Shown here: piece after piece, positions 25,693 to 35,492 of the stretch
How the letters are laid out: each line of letters starts with the position of its first letter
Numbering within the stretch: the stretch's first letter is position 1
NCBI GenBank assembly: GCA_947642555.1
Contig: CANRSX010000011.1
Span: 1 to 64,000, forward strand
Direction of reading: 5' to 3'
From: an uncultured Roseburia sp.
Lineage (GTDB): Bacteria; Bacillota; Clostridia; Lachnospirales; Lachnospiraceae
DNA: 64,000 bases
Position numbers and translations under genes: made by a program
The notes under the pieces: model-generated
Database searches by the model: none
The model's input: the letters and a program-made list of their open reading frames with translations, nothing else
What the model was told of the DNA's origin: nothing

Positions 25693-27779
25693 GCTTCTTT
25701 CTCTCCTGCTTCTGTCCCAGAATCCGTTCTTTCTCTCATTCCTTCCCAGAGAAGAATCTCCACCTCCTGCGGTGCAACGGAGATCGTCATCCTGTGCTGG
25801 CCATCCTCATACTCCGTCTCCTGCTCCTCATCCGTATAGTTAAACGCGAACAGAACGACTCCCTTTTGGCCCGTCCCCGCCTTCAGCTTCACCGCGGGAT
25901 TCGAGCCCTTTGTTCTCACACCCAGGTCTCCCAGCAGCGCTTTCGCAAAGGCTGCCTGTGTCTCATCCGCCGTCAGGGCGTACCCGTACCACAGAAACGT
26001 ATTGACCGTGATGACGGCTCCCGCATGATTTCCTGCATTGCAATGATCCGCCGGCCCACAGCCCGTGCTCCCCGCAGTTCCCCTGCCGGCAGATCGCCGC
26101 ACTACGGCCGGATATCCGTCTTCGAACCGGGCCAGCACCTCACCGTCCGTGACGCTGACCAGCTCCCTGCCATAGCAGCCCTTCACCGGAATCCGGCCAG
26201 ACGCGGCATCCGTCCAGGTAAAGGTCAGCCCCTCATAATCGCTGTCCGTCAGATCCTCCCCCATCATCGGGTAAAAGGGCCCGCCCGGGAGCCTTTGATG
26301 CGCAAGCGAAGTGCGTCCGCAGATTCCGAACTTCCCGTCGATGATCAGAATTCCCCCCGCCTCCACATACGCGCGCAGCAGCACGGCATCCGCCTCGTCG
26401 AGCACGATATGGTTTGTGAGGATCACGACACGGTAGCCCGGTATCTCCCGCAGCCGTACGATGTCGCAGCCGATATTCAGGTCAAACATCGCCCGGTACG
26501 CGCCATACACCGACCGCAGATACAGGTTCTGATCCACGTCATAAGCCTGTGTATACAGCCGCTGAAAATCCTCACAGATATCCTCGTACACGATCGCTGC
26601 CTCTGCGCGCACCGGCGTCACCTGCCCTGTTTCCCGGATCAGCCGCCCGATCTCCTCCGCAGCGGCAAGCCGCTCTGTCGGGCGGTTCCGGTAATCCACC
26701 AGTCCTCTCCCCAGTGTCTGCAGGCCCTTACGAAACGGCCTCCACATCCAGTAAATCAGCCCCCGCGCACCGTGCGCAACCCCCTCCATGCACCACTGCT
26801 TCAGCTCACAGGGCCGAACCGCGGTATCCGGGTTAAACAGCGCCTGGATATGGGTCTGCATCTCGGAGATCAGAAAGCCCTCCCTCCCGGACGCATCGAA
26901 CATCCCTTCAAAGATCTGCCAGCGCTGCGCGGGCTCCATGAGCGTTCCCACCCCCTTCGGGTAAAAAGACATCCCGATCTCATCCACCGCCTGCCGCAGC
27001 CGGTAATCATCCTGCGGCCTGTCATAATCACCGCAGAGCGTCACCATCGAATGAATATTGTCCGCAATGATTCGATGATCCTTATCCTCCTGTCTTACCG
27101 CATCGCACCAGTTTCTCAGAAAACGTGTGACCGCCTCCTTGCGAAACGCCGCATAATCGGCTTCCGGCATGATGCTCATCCACTTATGGCGTTCATAGCG
27201 CACCTGGGCAAAATCCGTGCAGGTCCTCTCCCAGACCGCATTCAGCCGCTCAATCGTCCCGTATTTTTCCCGCAGCCAGCTTCGGAACTCCTCCATCGTC
27301 CAGGGATCAAACGATCGGAACATCGTCTCATTAAAGACGTCATAGCCAAGCAGCGCCGGGCTGTCCCGGTAAGCGCGGGCCGTCCGCCTGAAATGCTCCG
27401 TGATCAGCCGGTTCACCTCCGGATGAAAATAATTCAGGAACCCAAAGCTCGGCTGCCCCCACTCCCGGTGACCCTCCACGTCCACCGCGTAGTATTCCTC
27501 CTTCATCTGAAAATCCGGTATATACTCAAAAACCGACAGCTGTCCTGCCAGCTCCATGATCACCCGAAGGCCGGTTTGCTCCGCAATCCTTAAAATCTCC
27601 TTTCCCGTGTGAAACGGATACTCCTCTGTCCGCTCCTCCCAAAAAAAGGAGGACGGCCACACGACAACTGTCTCCAGCCCGTATTCCCTCATCTGTCTGA
27701 AATTCCGTTCTATCTGTGGAAACGTATCCTCACGTGTGACCTTAAAAACGCTCCCGTACAGAAATTCTTCTGGTTTCAT
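25689..27779 (-). CDS. GH42-like beta-galactosidase family protein
   Basis: 696 residues, cytoplasmic. A TIM barrel runs over ~1-400, with acid/base Glu in GYDVFNETMF and nucleophile Glu in FLISEMQTHIQ. A trimerisation-type Rossmann domain (VVILTNHIVLDEAD, residues ~410-560) and a small beta domain complete the GH42 layout. A Gly/Ala/Cys-rich insert (~590-615, RRSAGRGTAGSTGCGP) looks like a lineage-specific loop. Start after AAAGGAG. It follows the sensor kinase gene in the operon. Confidence 0.82.
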   Translation of the reverse strand: MKPEEFLYGSVFKVTREDTFPQIERNFRQMREYGLETVVVWPSSFFWEERTEEYPFHTGKEILRIAEQTGLRVIMELAGQLSVFEYIPDFQMKEEYYAVDVEGHREWGQPSFGFLNYFHPEVNRLITEHFRRTARAYRDSPALLGYDVFNETMFRSFDPWTMEEFRSWLREKYGTIERLNAVWERTCTDFAQVRYERHKWMSIMPEADYAAFRKEAVTRFLRNWCDAVRQEDKDHRIIADNIHSMVTLCGDYDRPQDDYRLRQAVDEIGMSFYPKGVGTLMEPAQRWQIFEGMFDASGREGFLISEMQTHIQALFNPDTAVRPCELKQWCMEGVAHGARGLIYWMWRPFRKGLQTLGRGLVDYRNRPTERLAAAEEIGRLIRETGQVTPVRAEAAIVYEDICEDFQRLYTQAYDVDQNLYLRSVYGAYRAMFDLNIGCDIVRLREIPGYRVVILTNHIVLDEADAVLLRAYVEAGGILIIDGKFGICGRTSLAHQRLPGGPFYPMMGEDLTDSDYEGLTFTWTDAASGRIPVKGCYGRELVSVTDGEVLARFEDGYPAVVRRSAGRGTAGSTGCGPADHCNAGNHAGAVITVNTFLWYGYALTADETQAAFAKALLGDLGVRTKGSNPAVKLKAGTGQKGVVLFAFNYTDEEQETEYEDGQHRMTISVAPQEVEILLWEGMRERTDSGTEAGEKEA

Positions 27780-27821
27780 GATCGCTCCTTTCCCGCCATC
27801 CGGCTTTCTTACGGAGCTCTG

Positions 27822-29654
27822 TCACGGAAACCGGTCGGAGGATACCGCTCCGGGGATCTGAATCTCCGCAACCGTGCATCCCGTTTCATCCTTTCGGTAA
27901 CAGAGCACTCCCTTTGTGCCGTACACAAGCTGCAGCCGCTCGAAAACATTGCGGACGCCCAGGCTTTTTGTTCTGCTCTCCTCCTGTCCCGCCGCATAGC
28001 GGTTGATCTGATCCGTGTCGGCCTCTTTTCCGCTGTCCTGTACACGAATCAGCAGATCCTGTTCCCTGATACTGACCGCAAGCAGAATCCGAAGCGTCTT
28101 CTCCTGTGAGCTCATGCCATGAAGCACCGCATTTTCCACCAACGGCTGAATGATCAGCTTCGGAATCATGCAGTCCAGCGCCAGAGGATCCACCCGGTAC
28201 GCAAACGTCAGACGCTCCCGGTAACAGTTTTTCTGAATGTGCTCATACTGCCGGATGATGTCAAGCTCCTCGGACACCGCAACGAGCTCCAGCGGATTGC
28301 TGATGTTATATCGGATTACTTTTGTAAGGTTCCCGATCAGCTCCGCGATATACTCCTGCCCGTTCAGCATCGACAGACAGGATATGGAATTCAGCGTATT
28401 GTAGATAAAATGGGGATTGATCTGCGCCTGCAGCGCCCGCAGCTCCGCCTGCGCCTTGTGCTCCTGCGCCTCCGTCTCCCGCTGCATCGTCTCCTTCAGC
28501 TGGCAGAGCAGATGGCAGAAGGAACGGTAAAGCCGGCCGATCTCATCTCTCCTTTCCAGGTCAAACGGAAAGCGGACGGTATCCCCGGCTTCCATGTATG
28601 CGGCAAATTCCTTCAGCGGCGTCAGAACGGCCGTGCTGATTAAAACAGTAGCTACAATCCCGACAAGCAGCGCCGCGATCCCGGCAAGCACAATGATCCG
28701 GATCCCCTGCGACGCCATCCGGCTCACCTCACTGACCGGCACGATTGTGACGACCGAAAGGTCTAACGGCAGACCGGCACGGCTGATCATGCAGCGCTCT
28801 CCCTCATAATCCCATTCCCTCTGCTCCTGGCCTGCCATCTGCGAGAGCTCATGCGAAACCGTTCCCATTTTATCCCTGTCCGTGGAATAAATCACCGTAT
28901 CGGTATCATCCATCAGAAAGATCTGCGAATCCTTTGTCAGACCGTTTCGCTCCAGATAACCGGACAGAATCGAGCTGTCAAAGCATACGACAAGAACCCC
29001 GAGCTCATATTCCCGCCCTGTCATGACCGCTTCGATATGCCGGTACTTTAACAGTCTGGCCATACACAGCATCGTTTTGTCCTCTCCCATCGTAAACCAG
29101 TACGGCTTCCCGTCGGCTTCCCGGGCGCGCTGATACCAGTCCTCCTCCTTTACCAGCCGGTTGCTGCTAAAGCCTTTCTCGGTAATCGGATCTGACAGCC
29201 CCCTCATGTACCGGTGAACCGGCCAGGAATCATCCACAAAAAGCACATTGCCATAGACGCTCTCGTTTTCTCCGAAGCAGGTCTTAAAATAATTATTAAA
29301 TAATGCCTTATTTCTTTTATAATCCCCAAGATATGACACGAGATGGCTGTTGTCCCCGCGCTCCTCAAACGTGACAATCATATTCAGAATATCCGGCAGC
29401 TCCGTGTCCGTATCCCGGTAGATCACATCCGAATCATGCACCAGATCCGTCGTGATCTCAATCCGGTTCAGCAGATCCCGGCTCCTGTTATTGTTTGCCG
29501 CAATCGTCGCGTTCAGGGACTCCTCCACCGACTGCCTCGTCGTGTACAGGAAATGGCGGTAAAGTATCACAGAAAAAGTACCCACTACCAGAATATTCAG
29601 AAGAATAAAGATCAGCGCGGTTCTGGCACTGATGCTTCGATACCAGTCTCTCAT
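27822..29654 (-). CDS. YesM-type sensor histidine kinase
   Basis: About 610 residues, start ATG after GGGGA. Two membrane segments (~14-34 and ~290-310) flank an extracytoplasmic Cache-like sensor, followed by HAMP. A His_kinase domain (PF06580) has NPHFIYNTLNSISCLS, where the His is phosphorylated, and an ATP-binding region (KLIIQPLVENAVLHG). It is the usual partner of the AraC-type regulator 16 nt upstream. It probably senses the imported sugar or the substrate-binding protein and controls this operon. Confidence 0.93.
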   Translation of the reverse strand: MRDWYRSISARTALIFILLNILVVGTFSVILYRHFLYTTRQSVEESLNATIAANNNRSRDLLNRIEITTDLVHDSDVIYRDTDTELPDILNMIVTFEERGDNSHLVSYLGDYKRNKALFNNYFKTCFGENESVYGNVLFVDDSWPVHRYMRGLSDPITEKGFSSNRLVKEEDWYQRAREADGKPYWFTMGEDKTMLCMARLLKYRHIEAVMTGREYELGVLVVCFDSSILSGYLERNGLTKDSQIFLMDDTDTVIYSTDRDKMGTVSHELSQMAGQEQREWDYEGERCMISRAGLPLDLSVVTIVPVSEVSRMASQGIRIIVLAGIAALLVGIVATVLISTAVLTPLKEFAAYMEAGDTVRFPFDLERRDEIGRLYRSFCHLLCQLKETMQRETEAQEHKAQAELRALQAQINPHFIYNTLNSISCLSMLNGQEYIAELIGNLTKVIRYNISNPLELVAVSEELDIIRQYEHIQKNCYRERLTFAYRVDPLALDCMIPKLIIQPLVENAVLHGMSSQEKTLRILLAVSIREQDLLIRVQDSGKEADTDQINRYAAGQEESRTKSLGVRNVFERLQLVYGTKGVLCYRKDETGCTVAEIQIPGAVSSDRFP

Positions 29655-29670
29655 AGATTTCCCCTGCCTC

Positions 29671-30696
29671 TCAGATTCTTTCTTTATATGCCGATGGGGA
29701 TATCCCTTTTTTCTCGCGAAATACCTTTGTAAAATATCCGGCATCCGCATACCCTGCTTCCCTGGCCACCGCACTGACCGACAGATTGGTCCGGTTCAGC
29801 AGCTCACAGGCCTTGCGCATCCGGCACTCTGTGATATATTCGATCAGCCCCATTCCTCTTGCCGTCTTAAACAGCTTGCCCGTATACGCCGGCGTCAGAT
29901 GCAGCTGAGCCGCGATCCATGCCGCATTACAATCCGGATTCTGATAATTTTCACTGACCATCTGTACGATCTGCCGCAGGATCCGCTTCTCCTGCGTATC
30001 CTCCCCTTTCCCCGCAAGCTCTTTTGCGTACTGCTGCCGGATAAATTCCGCCTGCTCCGGCGCACCGGAAAGCCCTCCGAGCTCTCCGCGCCTGCGATAG
30101 AGACGGGCCTTATACTCCTCCCGGTCAATGCGTTTTACCACCACACACAGATAATCGTACAGCAGCCGGAGCAGATAAGGACCGACATTTAACAGATCCC
30201 GGCTCTCCAGCTGCTCCAGATCCCCGAGCAGCCTGTCCACCGCCTCCATATCGCGGCTTCCCAGCGCTGCCATCATCTCCTTTTCGTACTCCTCCTTAAA
30301 ATATTTTCCGACCAGCGCCTTCCTCTGACCGATCTCACGGATGCGGGCTGCGAGACTCTCAAGACTCTCCCGGTTGACAGGCTTTAAGATATAATCCTTC
30401 ATTCCGTACTGCATCAGCTGACGCGCCACGGAAAAGTCCTCGTAGGCTGACAGCAGAATCATGTCAACTGCCAGCCCCTTCTCACGGATCCTGCCGCACA
30501 GCTCCACACCGTTCATGACCGGCATCATCAGATCACAGATCAGCACATCCGTCTTTTTATTCTGTATAATTTCCCATGCCTCCCGGCCGTCATGCGCTAC
30601 CAGAGGCGGATTACAGTCGAGCGAATCCCATGGCATCAGCTTTTTCAGACAGTCGCACAATGTCTCGTCATCATCCACAATCAGCACATTCAGCAT
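29671..30696 (-). CDS. YesN-type response regulator, AraC family
   Basis: A 341-residue regulator. The receiver domain (LIVDDDETLCDCL, phosphoacceptor Asp in VLICDLMMPVMNG, ~residue 55) is joined through a helical linker to a C-terminal AraC double helix-turn-helix (NAAWIAAQLHLTPAYTGKLF, GYADAGYFTKVFREKKGISP). Likely activates the promoter upstream of the permease genes at 34.2 kb. Confidence 0.95.
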   Translation of the reverse strand: MLNVLIVDDDETLCDCLKKLMPWDSLDCNPPLVAHDGREAWEIIQNKKTDVLICDLMMPVMNGVELCGRIREKGLAVDMILLSAYEDFSVARQLMQYGMKDYILKPVNRESLESLAARIREIGQRKALVGKYFKEEYEKEMMAALGSRDMEAVDRLLGDLEQLESRDLLNVGPYLLRLLYDYLCVVVKRIDREEYKARLYRRRGELGGLSGAPEQAEFIRQQYAKELAGKGEDTQEKRILRQIVQMVSENYQNPDCNAAWIAAQLHLTPAYTGKLFKTARGMGLIEYITECRMRKACELLNRTNLSVSAVAREAGYADAGYFTKVFREKKGISPSAYKERI

Positions 30697-30717
30697 AGGC
30701 TCTCCTTTTATTTTTTC

Positions 30718-32295
30718 TTATCGATCCGCCGCAAGATATTCGTCCAGCTGTGCCTGCAGCTTTTCGATCATCGCATCGGACCCCGCCGCTTTGCACTTTG
30801 CGATCGTATCCTCAAGATTGTCAGGACCATAGAAGCCCATGTAATAGAGGTCCTGAATCTCTACCTGCAGCGCCTGGAGCGCGGCTTTTTCACTTTCGAC
30901 TCCATCATATACCGCACGGAATCCCGCGATATCAGAAATCTTAGCGGCATCGTTAAATTGCGTATACTGCTCTTTGTAATCCTCCGCCTTTGTGTTTAAC
31001 ACGCTGGCAGTCTCATAGCTTGTCACCTTCCATGTATAATTATTCCATCCGGAATCCGGAATATCCACGATTCTCCCATCTTCGTCCCTTGTATAATCCG
31101 TTCCCTCAATTCCATAGACGAACAGATCCGCGAATTTTGTATCCGTCTCCACGAGCTCAATCCATTTCATCGCCGCATCCGCCTTGCTGCTATACGATGC
31201 AATTGCCCATGTCGAACCAAGCACGGACGTCTGTGTAATGTAGTTATTGTCGAACTCGTTCAGATATACCTCTGTTCCAAACATATCGCATGCGCTCTGC
31301 TGATTATCCGGAACCGATGTCCAGGAGGCAAGTCCGTAATCGCCTGACTGTAAAATCAGGTTTTCCTGAAAACCGTCGAGAAGCTCTTCCTCATTGTAAT
31401 ATCCTTTCTTATTCCAGCTTCGGATCAGTTCAAAATACGGCAGAAAATCCTCGTTCTCATAGACCAGGGAAAGCTCGTGCGTCTCCCTGTTGTGCACGAT
31501 CGGAATGTTGGACGCGAAATCCACCCATTCATACCGGTCATCACTCTGCATCCAGTAGAACAGATCCAGATCATAATCCAGCACCGGATAAGACACGCCC
31601 TCCTGCTTTGCCGCTTCCACATACTCCTCAAAATTCGCAAGATCCCACATATTGTGGCACTCAATCGCGTTAAAATCGATGCCGTATTTCTCCTTAATCG
31701 TATCCGCCAGCGCCTTCGGCGTCATCAGATCAAAGCCGATCGCGCTCTCCTTATAATTCGGCACACAGTAATACTTTCCGTCAATCAGTGATCCCTCCCA
31801 GATGTTCTCCGGCATCACGCCATACAGCTTCTCATACTCCGGGCTGTGCACATACTCTGTCAGATCCATCAGAGCCCCCTGGCGCGCCAGATCCACAAGA
31901 CCGGTATAGCTCGCCATAAAGCAGATGTCGATATCATCCTTTGCCGCCAGGTATCTCGCAATCGTATCCACATATTCCGATGCTTCCGTCGGCAGAAAGG
32001 TGATCGTCACGCCGATCTTCTCCGCCGAATATGCATTCATCGCATCGATGATTTCCTGCTCCCTCGCATTCCCGATCGCTCCCCGGATCGCCAGCACCAG
32101 GTTTACCACATCCCCGGACTCCTTCGCCTCACCGCCCGTCTGCGGCTGCTCTGTCTGCTCCTGCTGCCCTGCTCCCGCGTTACCGGCATCATTTCCTCCT
32201 CCCGATCCGGCGTCCTGCGGCTTACTGCCGCATCCCGCAATCAGTCCTGCCGTCAGTGCGGCTGCCATTACCAGCGATAAAATTTTTTTCTTCAT
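30718..32295 (-). CDS. Sugar ABC transporter substrate-binding lipoprotein
   Basis: 525 residues, signal peptide with lipobox LIAGC (Cys ~19), then a Gly/Gln-rich linker. Family: large extracellular solute-binding proteins of the LipO/YtcQ type, working with LplB and YtcP permeases. Binds an unknown oligosaccharide at the outer membrane face. No ATPase gene is nearby, as usual for such systems, which share an MsmX-type ATPase encoded elsewhere. Confidence 0.93.
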   Translation of the reverse strand: MKKKILSLVMAAALTAGLIAGCGSKPQDAGSGGGNDAGNAGAGQQEQTEQPQTGGEAKESGDVVNLVLAIRGAIGNAREQEIIDAMNAYSAEKIGVTITFLPTEASEYVDTIARYLAAKDDIDICFMASYTGLVDLARQGALMDLTEYVHSPEYEKLYGVMPENIWEGSLIDGKYYCVPNYKESAIGFDLMTPKALADTIKEKYGIDFNAIECHNMWDLANFEEYVEAAKQEGVSYPVLDYDLDLFYWMQSDDRYEWVDFASNIPIVHNRETHELSLVYENEDFLPYFELIRSWNKKGYYNEEELLDGFQENLILQSGDYGLASWTSVPDNQQSACDMFGTEVYLNEFDNNYITQTSVLGSTWAIASYSSKADAAMKWIELVETDTKFADLFVYGIEGTDYTRDEDGRIVDIPDSGWNNYTWKVTSYETASVLNTKAEDYKEQYTQFNDAAKISDIAGFRAVYDGVESEKAALQALQVEIQDLYYMGFYGPDNLEDTIAKCKAAGSDAMIEKLQAQLDEYLAADR

Positions 32296-32323
32296 ATGCT
32301 GCCTCCTTTGAATCATATCTCTA

Positions 32324-33226
32324 TTACCCTTTTACCGCTCCCACCGTAAGTCCTTTTACAAAGTACTTCTGGAAGAACGGATAAGCTACCATAATCGGCC
32401 CTAATGCCGTTAAAAGCATCGCCATCCGGCAGGTCTCCTGCGGCAGATTTTTCAGCAGCTCCATATACTCCGCCGCCGGGATATCCTTCGCATTGTTCAG
32501 CGCATAATCAATATTTTTCTCAATCAGAATCAGCAGCAGCTGCAGCGGGGTCCGCGCGTCATCGTTAATAAACAGATAGGCATCCTGCCATTCATTCCAG
32601 ATATTAACCGCCCGCATAAATCCCACCGATGCCAGCGCCGGCTTCATCATCGGAAATACGATCTGCCAGAAGCACCGGAATTCCCCCGCCCCGTCCATCT
32701 TCGCCGATTCCACAAGCGCCTCCGGTACATTCGACTGGATATAGGTCCGCAGGATAATCACATTCATCGCCGTCACACACCCGGGCAGGATCAGCACCGA
32801 ATACGTATTTTTCAAATGATACATCGAGCTGTAAATGATATATCTCGAAAGCTGTCCGCCGTTAAAGAGCATCGTGACCAGAAGCAGAATCGATAAAAAT
32901 CCCCGCAGCCGGAACACGCTTCTGCTCAGACTGTACGCAAACATTCCCATAATGACCAGCGAAAGAGCAGTTCCCACCGTCGTGATAATGATTGTCACCT
33001 TATAGGATGTGACCAGCTGTGTTCCATAATCCGCGATATATTCCCATGCTTTGAGCGACCAGCTCTCCGGGAAAAAGGAAAATCCCTTATGCTGTACACT
33101 CTCGTTACTGCTGAACGAAACCACGACTACCAGAAGCACCGGCAGCAGACAGATCAGCGCATAAAGTCCCATCGAACCGGTCAGCACCCATTGTCCCATT
33201 CCCACTTTCTTTTTTTTACTTCCCAT
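32324..33226 (-). CDS. Carbohydrate ABC transporter permease (YtcP type)
   Basis: 300 residues, six predicted membrane segments, and the EAA loop seen as EALVESAKMDGAGEFRCFWQ. Start chosen at ATG 33226 after GGAG; the longer frame begins inside the spacer. Pairs with the LplB-type permease upstream. Confidence 0.93.
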   Translation of the reverse strand: MGSKKKKVGMGQWVLTGSMGLYALICLLPVLLVVVVSFSSNESVQHKGFSFFPESWSLKAWEYIADYGTQLVTSYKVTIIITTVGTALSLVIMGMFAYSLSRSVFRLRGFLSILLLVTMLFNGGQLSRYIIYSSMYHLKNTYSVLILPGCVTAMNVIILRTYIQSNVPEALVESAKMDGAGEFRCFWQIVFPMMKPALASVGFMRAVNIWNEWQDAYLFINDDARTPLQLLLILIEKNIDYALNNAKDIPAAEYMELLKNLPQETCRMAMLLTALGPIMVAYPFFQKYFVKGLTVGAVKG

Positions 33227-33262
33227 AGCGATTCTCCATTCTGTCTGCATTCATATTCTTTC

Positions 33263-34180
33263 CTAAAACAGCGCGTCCTCCGGAGAAATTTTCCGCACAA
33301 TCAGATTCGTCCCCACCACCATTACAAATCCCACAATGGACTGACAGAAGGTCGCCGCCGCCGTCATACCAAAATCGACGGAGCTCATGATCGCATTCAG
33401 CACATAGGAATCCAGCACCTGGGTCGTTTCATACAAAAGGCCGTTGTTCTGTGTGACCTGATAGAAGAGTCCGGTATCGGAATGCATGATATTTCCGAGC
33501 CCGAGAAGCGTCATCACAATCACCATCGGAACCAGCATCGGAAGCGTGATGTAACGCAGCTTCTGCCATGTGTTCGCGCCGTCGATCGCCGCCGCCTCAT
33601 AGAGCGCGTGATCGATTCCCGTCAGCACCGACAGATACAGGACTGACCCGTATCCGATTCCCTTCCAGGTCTTCACCAGTGTCAGGATAAGCGGCCACCA
33701 TCTGGGATTCAGATAAAACGAATAGTTCTCCCCTCCCATCATGATCAGAAAACGGTTGATGATTCCGATCTCATTCTGCAGAAACGCTTTTACGACAAAT
33801 GCTACCGCGATATAGGAGATAAAGGTCGGAAGGATCATCATGCTCTGAAAATATTTTGCCGCCCGCTTGAATATCATTTCATTGATGCCGATCGCGATCG
33901 CGATGTTCCCGATGGTTCCCGTAATCGTAAAGATCAGATAATAGCCGATCGTATTCCGTGTCAGCCGCCAGGCCGTATCCCCCACCTTAAAAAGGTAACC
34001 AAAGTTGGCAAAGCCGTTCCACGGACTTTTGAACAGCCCGTCCGTAAAATTAAATTTTTTAAACGCGACCACCAGCCCTGCGATCGGCACATAATGAAAT
34101 ATGATCAGCAGAATCACCGCCGGCAATGCCATAAAAAACAGGGTCCTGTTTTTCCATGTATTTTTCAGAAGTCCCTTCAT
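33263..34180 (-). CDS. Carbohydrate ABC transporter permease (LplB type)
   Basis: 305 residues, six membrane segments. The EAA loop is seen as ALYEAAAIDGANTWQKLRYI. First gene of the 34.2-20.1 kb operon. The WWPLILTLVKTWKGIGYGS segment is characteristic of the LplB group. Confidence 0.93.
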   Translation of the reverse strand: MKGLLKNTWKNRTLFFMALPAVILLIIFHYVPIAGLVVAFKKFNFTDGLFKSPWNGFANFGYLFKVGDTAWRLTRNTIGYYLIFTITGTIGNIAIAIGINEMIFKRAAKYFQSMMILPTFISYIAVAFVVKAFLQNEIGIINRFLIMMGGENYSFYLNPRWWPLILTLVKTWKGIGYGSVLYLSVLTGIDHALYEAAAIDGANTWQKLRYITLPMLVPMVIVMTLLGLGNIMHSDTGLFYQVTQNNGLLYETTQVLDSYVLNAIMSSVDFGMTAAATFCQSIVGFVMVVGTNLIVRKISPEDALF

Positions 34181-34223
34181 CTGTGCTCTCCCCCGATCCG
34201 TTCCTGTCTGTGTTTCTGTCTTT

Positions 34224-34253
34224 ATTATAAAATCGGATCAGGCCCTTTCACAA
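34224..34253 (-). promoter_or_regulatory. Probable promoter of the 34.2-20.1 kb glycan operon
   Basis: On the minus strand TTGTGA (34253-34248), 18 bp, TATAAT (34229-34224). The AT-rich stretch 34254-34378 upstream would hold the regulator sites. Confidence 0.55.
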
Positions 34254-34378
34254 TGGGATTTAATGTGCATTTCCTGTAATTTTTGGGATATTTTCGCAGA
34301 TTTTTTATGACTTATCACGATCCGTCGTTTCGGTCAGAACGAAATGTGTTGTTTTTTTGACATATATCAGATAGGATC

Positions 34379-34418
34379 TTTAAAAAAAGCACCGGCAGAT
34401 CCTCTCATCCGCCGATGC
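34379..34418 (-). terminator. Terminator after the DUF3990-partner gene
   Basis: On the minus strand GCATCGGC ... GCCGGTGC is followed by seven T. It overlaps the stop codon of the 147-residue gene. Confidence 0.8.
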
Positions 34419-34848
34419 CCTGTACCTTATTTCTTTCCTGATCAATCTCTTTCAGATCGTCCACCGCCATCTCCACGTCCAGCGTGTGAAAACCGGGCCA
34501 GCACTCGTTCATTGTCCCGGCATCCGCTGTCTGATAGATCTCACGGCTGGATTCTCCTGTGTAGTAGTGCCAGTAGCGGTAGGTATACCCCGTCCAGTAC
34601 ATTGCTTCCAAAGAATAAACCGTACCGGCCGCCTTTAATCCGCGGACTTCCTCATTCAGCTCCTCAAGAATGTATTCCTCACCCGCCCACTGCAGCCGGT
34701 CATAGACGTCATCCAGGGCAGCAGCCGCTCTGCTGTTCATAAACGCTTCTATGAATGACGGGCAGTCCAGTCCGGCTTTTTGCGCGAGTTCAAACAATCG
34801 TCCCTGTATATCACAGAGTTGACGTTTCTGAAGGGGGAGTGCTTCCAT
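34405..34848 (-). CDS. Hypothetical protein paired with DUF3990
   Basis: A 147-residue, acidic, all-alpha-looking protein with Tyr/Trp clusters (YWTGYTYRYWHYYTGE). No known domain that I recognise. It begins 2 nt after the DUF3990 stop with GGTGA upstream, so the pair is translated together. By position it is a candidate antitoxin or accessory factor for the DUF3990 protein, which is speculation. Confidence 0.7.
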   Translation of the reverse strand: MEALPLQKRQLCDIQGRLFELAQKAGLDCPSFIEAFMNSRAAAALDDVYDRLQWAGEEYILEELNEEVRGLKAAGTVYSLEAMYWTGYTYRYWHYYTGESSREIYQTADAGTMNECWPGFHTLDVEMAVDDLKEIDQERNKVQGIGG

Positions 34849-34850
34849 TT

Positions 34851-35492
34851 TTATTCACCTGCCTTTAAAATCTCATCAAAGAACCAGCCGTCGCGGCGGT
34901 ATTTCCGGCAGATCTCATCTGCCAGCGCAATGCCTTTCAGACGATTGGCTTCACTTTCCTGTTTCAGTTTCTCCCGGTCATCCGCGGTAAGTTCCTGCTC
35001 TTCCACGATCGTTATCTTTTTGCATGCTTTTTCTGTTAAAGCCACATACTGCTTACCGTACTTTAAAGCCGACAGACTGTTAATCAGCGCCATATCTGTT
35101 ATCTCACCATTGAAAAAACGATCCAGGACGACAAACATTCTGTCATTGGCAATACAGCCGACGATCATGTCACAGTCGTTACATAAATTTGCATAACGGT
35201 TATAAATGGCCGAATGTTTCACAGCTTCCATCTTGCCGCGATGATATGCGACCAGCAACGCCCAGTCCAGCCCCACCTCCATCTCAAGGATTCTCAGACC
35301 CGGGAGATTTACGCGTAACGTATAGATTCTGGCATTCGGATAATTGCAGATTAACGTAAGCGGCTGCATGCGGTCAGTCCCCATGTAAAACCCTTTTCCA
35401 AAATCACAGCGCTCCCGGCTTACAGGGGCAATGGGGCCACGGATTCCCGATTTTGAACCGTGGTAAAGTGTTATCGTTTCATTCATTCTCAT
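34851..35492 (-). CDS. DUF3990-family protein (ADP-ribosyltransferase-like)
   Basis: 213 residues. The signature [22 protein letters not shown] and [14 protein letters not shown] segments identify DUF3990. The HGS...GFY pattern resembles the NAD-binding core of small ADP-ribosyltransferase-fold toxins, so an ART-like activity is plausible but unproven. The start (ATG 35492) overlaps the end of the AAA/PD-(D/E)XK gene, giving a three-gene unit. C-terminal Lys/Glu helices may bind the partner protein. Confidence 0.75.
   Translation of the reverse strand: MRMNETITLYHGSKSGIRGPIAPVSRERCDFGKGFYMGTDRMQPLTLICNYPNARIYTLRVNLPGLRILEMEVGLDWALLVAYHRGKMEAVKHSAIYNRYANLCNDCDMIVGCIANDRMFVVLDRFFNGEITDMALINSLSALKYGKQYVALTEKACKKITIVEEQELTADDREKLKQESEANRLKGIALADEICRKYRRDGWFFDEILKAGE

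Noticed and set aside
25794-27593. A 599-codon open frame on the plus strand
   Set aside because: It lies antisense to the GH42 gene, has no ribosome site or domain, and results from high-G+C codon use on the other strand.
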